Assembly: GCA_965218865.1 (NCBI GenBank)
Contig: CBDCME010000076.1
Span: 1-64,000 of the forward strand
Source of the DNA: CBDCME01 sp965218865
GTDB taxonomy: Bacteria; Pseudomonadota; Alphaproteobacteria; JAAXGF01
DNA length: 64,000 nt
Direction of reading: 5' to 3'
The translations under genes and the position numbers were made by a program. Under the pieces are notes generated by a model that was not told the DNA's origin, searched no databases, and was given only the letters and a program-made list of their open reading frames with translations. Positions 57,628 to 64,000 of the stretch are shown piece by piece; the stretch's first letter is position 1; each line of letters starts with the position of its first letter.

Positions 57628-58242
57628 GAGAAACGCCAGGTCGTTGCCCCGAGCAAGGCCGAACTTCGGTTGTTCCTGGAGCGAGTGTCGGATCGTTGGC
57701 GGCCTTTGATCGTGACAGCCATCTTCACGGCAATGCGGGCCAGCGAACTTCGCGGCGTGGCGTGGAATAGCGTCGATCTTGAGAACGACGCCATTCGCGT
57801 CGAGAGACGCGCCGACCGGTGGTCTCAACTGGGCCCGCCGAAATCGAAGGCGGGCAACCGGACAATCCCCTTGCCGGCGATGGTCCGAAACACGTTGCGC
57901 GAATGGAAATTACGTTGCCCTCAAGGCCGCTTGAATCTGGTTTTTCCGACCGGGCGGGGAACCGTCCAAAGCTTGAGCAATATCTCCAAACGGGGTTTTG
58001 GCCCCCTCCAAGTGCAATGCGGTGTCGTGCGATCGGACGGGAAACCGAGGTACGGCTTCCACTCTCTACGTCATGCCGCTGCCAGTTTGTTCATCGAGCA
58101 AGGCATGATGCCGAAGCAACTGCAAGTCGTCATGGGGCACAGTTCGATCGCCTTGACCTTCGACACGTACGGACACTTGCTCGATGGCACCGGCGACCTG
58201 CACGCCGTCATGGAGAAAATCGAGGCCGATTTGACCGGCTAG
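57612..58242 (+). pseudogene. Tyrosine integrase, N-terminally truncated
   Basis: The catalytic domain is complete: AMRASELRGVAWNSVDL (Arg I), KSKAGNRTIPL (beta-hairpin Lys), YGFHSLRHAAASLFIEQG (HxxR), MGHSSIALTFDTYGHLL (His and the nucleophile Tyr). The N-terminal core-binding domain that should precede DREKRQVVAPSKAELRLFLE is missing. The gene ends 182 bp from the 3' end of a tRNA-Met gene, the usual place for such an integrase, so the tRNA is the probable attachment site. Confidence 0.8.
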
Positions 58243-58424
58243 GACCGTGAACATAAATGGAACTTTTGTGCCATCCGTGTGCCATGTAATTTTCGGTAAT
58301 CCACAGTAATGCCTGTAAACCATTGGAAACACTTGGTTTTGATTTTCAACGGATGGCACCCGAGAATCGCCGAAATGTTCACGGTAGAACATCTGTAAGT
58401 CTTTGATTTAACACACCTAAATGG

Positions 58425-58500
58425 TGGTAGCGGAGGAGGGACTTGAACCCCCGACCCACGGATTATGATTCCGCTGCTCTACCGACTGAGCTACTCCGCC
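58425..58500 (-). tRNA. tRNA-Met (CAT), elongator type
   Basis: Reading the minus strand from 58500: acceptor GGCGGAG pairs with CTCCGCT, D-arm GCTCAGTCGGTAGAGC, anticodon stem GCGGA/TCCGT with loop ATCATAA (anticodon CAT), T-arm GGGGG TTCAAGT CCCTC and an encoded CCA. The lack of the initiator features (three G:C pairs in the anticodon stem) indicates elongator Met; tRNA-Ile2 with modified CAT is less likely. Confidence 0.92.
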
Positions 58501-58575
58501 CCAATGGCTCCGAACCATTCGCGTGGTGGGCGCCAATTCGGCCATCTCCGCGGCATCGGGTGCCGCGATGGTGCT

Positions 58576-58911
58576 TTAACGCGACTCTCCCGACGGGGGT
58601 GCGAAGATGATGATTTCGTCCGCCTCGATCAGGTTCAGTATCGTCCGCGAACGCTCGTCCAGCATATCCCGGTCGAGGTGATCGGGCCGCAGGAGCGATA
58701 CCCGATGGGCGAGCCGTTGTTCCTCGGCCCGGCTCATGGCGAGGACGGTGCGCGTGTGTTCGACGTTCTGATTGAGCGTCAACCACGCCAGGAGCCCGCG
58801 ATCGCCCCAAACACCATAATAGCCGAAATAGGCGACCGCCGCGGCTGCCAGCAGAGGACCCGCGATTCGCGCCAGGCACCGAAACAGCCCATCGAACCTG
58901 TACATCACCAT
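58576..58911 (-). CDS. ftsB: FtsB/DivIC septum formation initiator family protein
   Basis: The 111-residue protein has an N-terminal membrane helix (IAGPLLAAAAVAYFGYYGVWG) followed by a short coiled coil (LTLNQNVEHTRTVLAMSRAEEQRLAHRVSLL) and LDERSRTILNLIEADEIII, the normal layout of alphaproteobacterial FtsB/DivIC proteins that help start septal peptidoglycan synthesis. ATG 58911 has GGGAA at good distance; an ATG two codons later is possible. It follows eno, a conserved neighbourhood. Confidence 0.82.
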   Translation of the reverse strand: MVMYRFDGLFRCLARIAGPLLAAAAVAYFGYYGVWGDRGLLAWLTLNQNVEHTRTVLAMSRAEEQRLAHRVSLLRPDHLDRDMLDERSRTILNLIEADEIIIFAPPSGESR

Positions 58912-58965
58912 AATGATTCCCGAGCAACCCCGAGCCGTCAACCGCCTTCGCGCATCCGCTGCCGA

Positions 58966-60252
58966 TCAGGCGGGAGGAGGCCTAAGCGCCGACCTGCCCG
59001 CGTAGCGCCCCGAGGGACCCAAAATCTCCTCTATCCGCAAAAGCTGATTGTATTTGGCGAGCCGGTCGGAACGCGACAGTGATCCAGTCTTGATCTGACC
59101 GCAATTGGTGGCGACGGCGAGATCGGCGATGGTGCTGTCCTCGGTTTCGCCGGAGCGATGGGAGACGACGACACCATAGCCGGCGTGCTGAGCCCGTTCC
59201 ACCGTTTCGAGCGTTTCCGACAAGGTCCCGATCTGATTGAGTTTGATCAGGATGGCGTTGGCGACGCGGCGTTCGATTCCCTTGGCCAGGCGCCCACTGT
59301 CGGTCACGAAGATGTCGTCGCCCACGAGCTGGACCTTGGCGCCGAGGTTCGCGGTCAGAGCCTCCCACCCTTGCCAGTCATCCTCGGCCAGGCCGTCCTC
59401 GATCGAGACGATCGGATAGCGCCCGACGAGGTCCTCGTAAAGGCCGATCATGCCTTCCGCGTCGAGCCGGCGGTCCTCGCCGGCGAGGTTGTAGACGCCG
59501 CCCTCGAAGAATTCGCTGGCGGCGGTATCCAGGGCTAGAACGATCTCCTCGCCGGGCCGGTAGCCGGCGGCCTCGATCGCCTTGGCGACAAAACCTAGGG
59601 TCACGTCCGCACCCGCCAGGTCGGGGGCGAATCCGCCCTCGTCGCCGACCGCGGTCGCGTGGCCGGCGTCGGCGAGCCGGGACCTAAGGGTGTGAAATAT
59701 TTCGGACCCCACGCGGACGGCCTCGGCCAGGCTGTCGGCGCCGACCGGCATGACCATGAATTCCTGAAAGTCGATGCGGTTCGCGGCGTGGACGCCGCCG
59801 TTGATGATGTTCATCATCGGCACCGGCAAAGTCCGCGCGTGGCTGCCACCGACGTAACGAAACCAAGGCAGCCCCAGGTCGGCGGCCGCGGCCCGCGCCA
59901 CCGCCAGGCTGACTCCGAGGATGGCGTTCGCTCCCAGCCTTCCCTTGTTGGTGGTACCGTCGAGGTCGATCATGACCTGGTCGATGGCTTCCTGGTCCGC
60001 AGCGTCGCGCCCGGAAAGGGCATCGAAGATCTCTCCGTTGACCGAATCGACCGCCTTCAGGGTTCCCTTGCCTCCGTAACGAGCCGGGTCGCCGTCGCGC
60101 AGCTCCAGCGCCTCGTGGCTGCCGGTCGACGCCCCCGACGGCACGGCGGCACGGCCGAGAAGGCGATTCGCAAGCACCACGTCGACTTCGACCGTGGGGT
60201 TGCCGCGACTGTCAAGGATTTCACGGGCATGAATATCGACGATCGCGGTCAT
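58966..60252 (-). CDS. eno: Enolase
   Basis: The 428-residue enzyme interconverts 2-phosphoglycerate and phosphoenolpyruvate and takes part in the RNA degradosome. Conserved pieces: PSGASTGSHEALELRDGD, MNIINGGVHAANRIDFQEFM, GDEGGFAPDL, QLVGDDIFVTD (Mg2+ ligands), ILIKLNQIGTLSET (catalytic Lys) and VVSHRSGETEDSTIADLAV. Its ATG overlaps the TGA of kdsA (ATGA), so the two are translationally coupled. Confidence 0.98.
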   Translation of the reverse strand: MTAIVDIHAREILDSRGNPTVEVDVVLANRLLGRAAVPSGASTGSHEALELRDGDPARYGGKGTLKAVDSVNGEIFDALSGRDAADQEAIDQVMIDLDGTTNKGRLGANAILGVSLAVARAAAADLGLPWFRYVGGSHARTLPVPMMNIINGGVHAANRIDFQEFMVMPVGADSLAEAVRVGSEIFHTLRSRLADAGHATAVGDEGGFAPDLAGADVTLGFVAKAIEAAGYRPGEEIVLALDTAASEFFEGGVYNLAGEDRRLDAEGMIGLYEDLVGRYPIVSIEDGLAEDDWQGWEALTANLGAKVQLVGDDIFVTDSGRLAKGIERRVANAILIKLNQIGTLSETLETVERAQHAGYGVVVSHRSGETEDSTIADLAVATNCGQIKTGSLSRSDRLAKYNQLLRIEEILGPSGRYAGRSALRPPPA

Positions 60253-61112
60253 GATGGGGACTCCCTCGCTTCTTCCTTGGCCAGCCGGTCGAAGGCAACA
60301 AGTCGCGCCAGCAGTCCGGCCATTTCGTCCAGCGGCACCATGTTGGGGCCGTCGCTCGGAGCCTTATCGGGATCCCGGTGCGTCTCCATGAAGACACCGG
60401 CGACCCCGACGGACGTTGCCGCCCGAGCCAGAACGGGAACGAAATCGCGCTGGCCTCCGCTGCGGCCGCCAAGGCCCCCAGGCTGCTGCACCGAATGGGT
60501 GGCGTCGAATATAACCGGATATCCGGTTCGCGCTAGGATGGGCAAGGCGCGCAGATCGGATACCAGCGTGTTGTAGCCGAAACTCGTCCCGCGTTCGCAG
60601 ATCATCAGGTTCGAATTGCCCGTGCTCGCCGCTTTATCCATGACGTGGGCCATGTCCCAGGGCGCGAGGAATGGTCCTTTCTTGATGTTGACGGCGCGCC
60701 CGGTGGCCGCCGCCGACAGCACGAGGTCCGTCTGGCGGCAGAGAAAGGCCGGAATCTGCAACACGTCAACCGCTTCGGCGACGGCGGCGCATTGACCCTC
60801 GGCGTGCACGTCGGTGAGAACCGGGCATCCGACCCGCTCGCGCACCTCGGCCAGGATCGCCAGTCCCTCGCCCATGCCGATCCCGCGCGGGCTGTCCAGG
60901 GAGGTTCGGTTCGCCTTGTCGAACGAACTCTTATAAATAAAACCGATACCGATCGCGGCGGCCGTTTCGGCGAGGAAAGCCGCGGTCTCGATCGCGTGCG
61001 CCCCGCTTTCGATGGCACAAGGCCCGGCGACGAGAACCAGCGGCAGATCGTTACCGAGCCGCACCTCACCGACCGCGACGTGCCGAGGCTTCCGCGCTTC
61101 CTGGTCGTTCAT
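60249..61112 (-). CDS. kdsA: 3-deoxy-8-phosphooctulonate (KDO-8-P) synthase
   Basis: The 287-residue enzyme condenses arabinose-5-P with PEP for lipopolysaccharide KDO. Motifs: VAGPCAIES, YKSSFDKANRTSLDSPRGIG, VLTDVHAEGQCAAVAEAVDV, IPAFLCRQTDL and KKGPFLAPWDM. Presence implies a KDO-containing outer membrane. It lies between pyrG (22 bp upstream) and eno (4-bp overlap) on the same strand. Confidence 0.97.
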   Translation of the reverse strand: MNDQEARKPRHVAVGEVRLGNDLPLVLVAGPCAIESGAHAIETAAFLAETAAAIGIGFIYKSSFDKANRTSLDSPRGIGMGEGLAILAEVRERVGCPVLTDVHAEGQCAAVAEAVDVLQIPAFLCRQTDLVLSAAATGRAVNIKKGPFLAPWDMAHVMDKAASTGNSNLMICERGTSFGYNTLVSDLRALPILARTGYPVIFDATHSVQQPGGLGGRSGGQRDFVPVLARAATSVGVAGVFMETHRDPDKAPSDGPNMVPLDEMAGLLARLVAFDRLAKEEARESPS

Positions 61113-61134
61113 GCGAGACTCACTCTAAAGTGTC

Positions 61135-62763
61135 CTATACAAGGCGCGACTGGGTCACCGCGGCCTCGATGAAGGAGGCGAAAAGCGGATGCGGCTCAAA
61201 GGGACGGGACCGGAGCTCGGGATGGAATTGCACCCCCACGAACCAGGGGTGCCCAGGAATCTCGACGATTTCGGGCAGTTCCCCCTGGGGCGAAAGCCCC
61301 GAAAAGCGGAGACCCGCCGATTCCAGCCTCGAGACGTAGTTGATGTTGACTTCGTATCGGTGCCGATGGCGTTCGCTGATTTTGGTGCGATTGAAAATCC
61401 GGGCCGCGTGGCTGCCAGCTTTCAGTTTGCAGACATAGGCCCCCAGACGCATGGTCCCGCCCTTGTCGTCGTCGGTCGCGCGCTCTTCTCGATGTTCGCC
61501 GCGAGTCCACTCGGTCATCAGGCCAACCACCGGATGGGCGCACGGCCGGAACTCCGTAGACCAGGCATCCTCGAGGCCGGCGAGATTTTGCGCCGCCTCG
61601 ATCACGGCCATTTGCATGCCGAGGCAAATTCCGAGAAAAGGGATGCCGCGCTCGCGCGCGAACCTGACCGCGGCCACCTTTCCCTGGCTACCACGTTCGC
61701 CGAATCCGCCCGGAACAAGAATTCCGTTGACTGATTGGAGAGCGTGCACGGCTTCGTCGGTTTCGAACACCTGGGCGTCGATCCAATCGGCCTTGACACG
61801 GACATGATTGGCGATACCGCCGTGCGTGAGCGCCTCGACCAACGACTTATAGGCGTCGATGAGACCGGTGTATTTCCCGATAACGGCGATATTGACATGT
61901 CCCTCCGGGGCCCGAATTCGGGCGACGATTTCGTGCCACCGCGATAAATCCGGTTGCGGCGCGTCGTGAATTCCAAAACGTCGGAGAACCTGCTCGTCGA
62001 ATCCCGCCATGTGATAGTTGATGGGGACGACGTAAATTGTATCGACGTCGAGGGCGGGGATCACGGCTTCCTCGCGGACGTTGCAGAATAGCGCCAACTT
62101 GCGCCTCTCCTCGATGGGTATCTCGCGGTCGCATCGGCAAAGAAGGATGTCGGGTTGAATTCCGATGCTCCTCAGTTCCTTCACCGAATGCTGGGTGGGC
62201 TTGGTCTTCAGCTCACCGGTCATCGGCAGATAAGGCACAAGGGTCACGTGAATGAAGCCGGTCTCGCCTTCCGGCCGTTCGTTACGTAATTGGCGGATCG
62301 CCTCGAGAAACGGTAGGCCTTCGATATCGCCGACGGTTCCACCGATTTCACAAAGCACGAAATCGGCGTCTTCGATATCGGCGAGGATGAATTCCTTAAT
62401 CGCGTTCGTTACATGAGGAATGACTTGCACCGTACCGCCGAGGTAGTCGCCGCGCCGTTCCCGCGCGATCACGGTCGAGTAGATGCGGCCGCTGGTGACG
62501 TTGTCGCTCTGCCGCGCCGGCACACCCGTAAAACGTTCGTAGTGACCGAGGTCGAGGTCGGTTTCGGCGCCGTCGTCGGTGACGAAGACTTCCCCGTGCT
62601 GATAAGGACTCATGGTGCCGGGATCGACGTTCAGGTAGGGATCGAGCTTGCGTAGGCAAACCTTGAAGCCGCGGGCTTGAAGGAGCGCGCCCAGGGCCGC
62701 GGAAGCCAATCCCTTGCCCAAAGAGGAGACCACGCCGCCGGTAATGAAGATCAACCGCGCCAT
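61135..62763 (-). CDS. pyrG: CTP synthase
   Basis: This 542-residue enzyme converts UTP to CTP with glutamine and ATP. The N-terminal synthetase domain begins FITGGVVSSLGKGLASAALG and carries DPYLNVDPGTMSPYQHGEVF. The C-terminal glutamine amidotransferase has the oxyanion GGFGERGSQGK, the nucleophile Cys in GICLGMQ and the His-Glu pair in VGVQFHPE. Full family length. It heads the pyrG-kdsA-eno-ftsB run and is 81 bp after secG. Confidence 0.98.
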   Translation of the reverse strand: MARLIFITGGVVSSLGKGLASAALGALLQARGFKVCLRKLDPYLNVDPGTMSPYQHGEVFVTDDGAETDLDLGHYERFTGVPARQSDNVTSGRIYSTVIARERRGDYLGGTVQVIPHVTNAIKEFILADIEDADFVLCEIGGTVGDIEGLPFLEAIRQLRNERPEGETGFIHVTLVPYLPMTGELKTKPTQHSVKELRSIGIQPDILLCRCDREIPIEERRKLALFCNVREEAVIPALDVDTIYVVPINYHMAGFDEQVLRRFGIHDAPQPDLSRWHEIVARIRAPEGHVNIAVIGKYTGLIDAYKSLVEALTHGGIANHVRVKADWIDAQVFETDEAVHALQSVNGILVPGGFGERGSQGKVAAVRFARERGIPFLGICLGMQMAVIEAAQNLAGLEDAWSTEFRPCAHPVVGLMTEWTRGEHREERATDDDKGGTMRLGAYVCKLKAGSHAARIFNRTKISERHRHRYEVNINYVSRLESAGLRFSGLSPQGELPEIVEIPGHPWFVGVQFHPELRSRPFEPHPLFASFIEAAVTQSRLV

Positions 62764-62844
62764 GGACCTTTAACCTACCACATCGCGAAGCGTGTCAAAA
62801 GCGAAAGGAACCGTCGACGAATACCGGCCCGCCGGCGCCAACGT

Positions 62845-63177
62845 CTATTCGACGAGGGGAACCACGGGACCCGATTCTTCCGCCGGAACCATCGGTTCGA
62901 CGGGGGCCGAGCGCACCGGAATATCATCCACGAACGAACTCGGTTTACGCGATTGGCCCGCCAATATCGCAAGGCCAAGGCTGGTCAGCATGAACAACCC
63001 CGCAAGGGTCGCCGTGGCCCGGGTGAGGAGGTTGGCCGACGCCCGCCCCGACATCAGGCCACCGCCACTACCGCCTCCGCCGATGCCGAGCGCGCCGCCC
63101 TCGCTGCGCTGCAACAGGACGACCGCGACGAGCGCCAGGGCCAGAAGAAGATGGATGACAAGTAAAATTTCTTGCAT
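62845..63177 (-). CDS. secG: Protein-export membrane protein SecG
   Basis: The 110-residue SecYEG subunit has two membrane helices (ILLVIHLLLALALVAVVLLQ and TLAGLFMLTSLGLAILAG) joined by the Gly-rich SecG loop (GALGIGGGGSGGGLMSGRAS, then ANLLTRATA). The start at 63177 (MQEILLVIHL) is the family start; an upstream in-frame ATG is unlikely. The acidic, Pro- and Val-rich tail is common in alphaproteobacteria. It lies between tpiA and pyrG, the standard order. Confidence 0.93.
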   Translation of the reverse strand: MQEILLVIHLLLALALVAVVLLQRSEGGALGIGGGGSGGGLMSGRASANLLTRATATLAGLFMLTSLGLAILAGQSRKPSSFVDDIPVRSAPVEPMVPAEESGPVVPLVE

Positions 63178-63262
63178 CTTTCTGGATTCCTTTGTGTTCG
63201 AGGATCGGCCGCTCGTGATGGCCAAAACACTCATTCGCCGGGGGAGAGACGGGGCAACATCC

Positions 63263-64000
63263 TTATACCACAGGGTGCGGTCCGACGGCTAGTCGTGGAC
63301 CTCTACAGCTCTCGCAGATGGCCCAGAAGCCATCCGGATCGAGGCTGGCACCGCCGACAAGAGCTCCGTCGACGGCCCGGATCGCCAACAGTTCCTTCGC
63401 GTTCGCCGGCTTGACCGAACCGCCGTAGAGCAGACGTACCGCGTTCCCATCGTCGCCGAACCGATCGCCCAACCGTTGGCGCATGGCGCCGTGAACCTCC
63501 GCCACTTCGTCGTTGGTTGGAGTCCGCCCCGTCCCGATGGCCCAGACGGGCTCGTAGGCGACGACGGTGTTCGCCGAAGTCAGAGTATCCGGCAACGATC
63601 CGTCGAGTTGTGCGCGGACGATGGTCAAGGTTTCCCCTTCGTCGCGCTGGCTTTCGCTCTCACCGACGCACACGATAGAGACAAGTCCGGCGGCATGCGC
63701 CGCCATCGCTTTCGCGCGCACCTGAGCGTCGGATTCTCCGTAATCGGCCCGGCGCTCGGAATGACCAACGATAGCGTACCGACACCCCAAATCCGCCAAC
63801 ATGACCGCGCTGACGTCGCCGGTGTGGGCCCCGTTCTCGGCGTCATGGCAGTCCTGTCCTCCCAGGGCGACGGGGGAGCCGCGAAAGACCTCCGAAAGCG
63901 TCGCGATCAGGGTCACGGGCGGACAGACAACGATGTCGCAAGGCGGTGTGGTGGATAGCGAAACCAAGGCTCTCGCACGGTCGAGGCCATCCTCGCGCAA
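63263..64000 (-). CDS. tpiA: Triosephosphate isomerase (5' end outside the window)
   Basis: About 245 residues are visible; the usual start with the substrate-binding Asn/Lys (GNWKMN) lies beyond base 64000. Present are the catalytic His in AIVGHSERR, the catalytic Glu in VVAYEPVWAIGTG with the flexible loop 6, and the phosphate-binding LYGGSVKPAN and VDGALVGGASLD. It interconverts dihydroxyacetone phosphate and glyceraldehyde-3-P in the cytoplasm. Confidence 0.96.
   Translation of the reverse strand: MREDGLDRARALVSLSTTPPCDIVVCPPVTLIATLSEVFRGSPVALGGQDCHDAENGAHTGDVSAVMLADLGCRYAIVGHSERRADYGESDAQVRAKAMAAHAAGLVSIVCVGESESQRDEGETLTIVRAQLDGSLPDTLTSANTVVAYEPVWAIGTGRTPTNDEVAEVHGAMRQRLGDRFGDDGNAVRLLYGGSVKPANAKELLAIRAVDGALVGGASLDPDGFWAICESCRGPRLAVGPHPVV

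Noticed and set aside
58465..59082. Plus-strand frame across the FtsB-like gene
   Set aside because: It is antisense to ftsB and the end of eno and overlaps the tRNA edge; no similarity to any family.

Overview
The window looks like a GC-rich alphaproteobacterial chromosome, probably of the Rhodospirillales type. This is judged from gene neighbourhoods (kdsA-eno-ftsB, pyrG-secG-tpiA, YcjX next to the DUF697 protein, tyrS facing a large AsmA-like gene) and from the protein sequences. No rRNA and no CRISPR array was seen. One tRNA, elongator tRNA-Met(CAT), lies at 58425-58500.

Conserved left part (1-20.5 kb). Genes here encode a double cold-shock protein with a secreted protein downstream, an NhaD antiporter, and a minus-strand sulfur/Fe-S operon in the order cysE, a NifS-like desulfurase, iscS, iscA, ferredoxin, mnmA. 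This operon feeds cysteine sulfur into Fe-S clusters and tRNA 2-thiouridine, but has no iscU, iscR or hscAB within it. Then come an alpha/beta hydrolase, anmK, tyrS, a YhdP/AsmA-like envelope protein, the YcjX/DUF697 pair, a Sel1-repeat protein and a CPA2 cation/proton antiporter.

Mosaic middle part (20.5-58.4 kb). Ordinary genes (pentapeptide-repeat, PQQ-type sugar dehydrogenase, CheZ-like, thioredoxin-like, DsbA-like) alternate with mobile DNA and broken genes. Four copies of one 1,168-bp IS630-type element (one has grown to 1,175 bp) are all flanked by TAA. Three of them interrupt genes, and in each case removing the element restores the reading frame: a DUF4062-STAND-TM-WD40 gene resembling defence/conflict proteins, a TPR-SPOR lipoprotein, and a REC-GGDEF-EAL regulator. 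Three copies of a 1,568-bp IS5-type element are present, plus IS1595, a second IS630, IS110, ISAs1, IS256 and ISNCY elements, several nested in one another between 43 and 56.7 kb. Two small non-coding repeat families also occur: a roughly 132-bp compound palindrome (three full copies and one half copy) and a 109-bp element bounded by CTAGTGCA/TGCACTAG (two copies). A collapsed integrative element remains at 56.7-58.4 kb: an iteron-like GTAGCA cluster, an N-terminally truncated RepA-like ATPase and an N-terminally truncated tyrosine integrase joined head to head, next to the tRNA-Met gene.

Conserved right part (58.4-64 kb), all on the minus strand: tpiA (5' end outside the window), secG, pyrG, kdsA, eno and an FtsB/DivIC-like gene.

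Overall, stable housekeeping blocks flank a region that is decaying through IS expansion. Sensory, signalling and defence-like genes are the ones hit. The most unusual items are the IS-split STAND gene with a very short WD40 array, an ISAs1 transposase carrying a DruA-like (DUF4338) N-terminus, the compound palindromes whose central loop is flipped relative to the arms, and the consistent TAA target of the IS630-type element.
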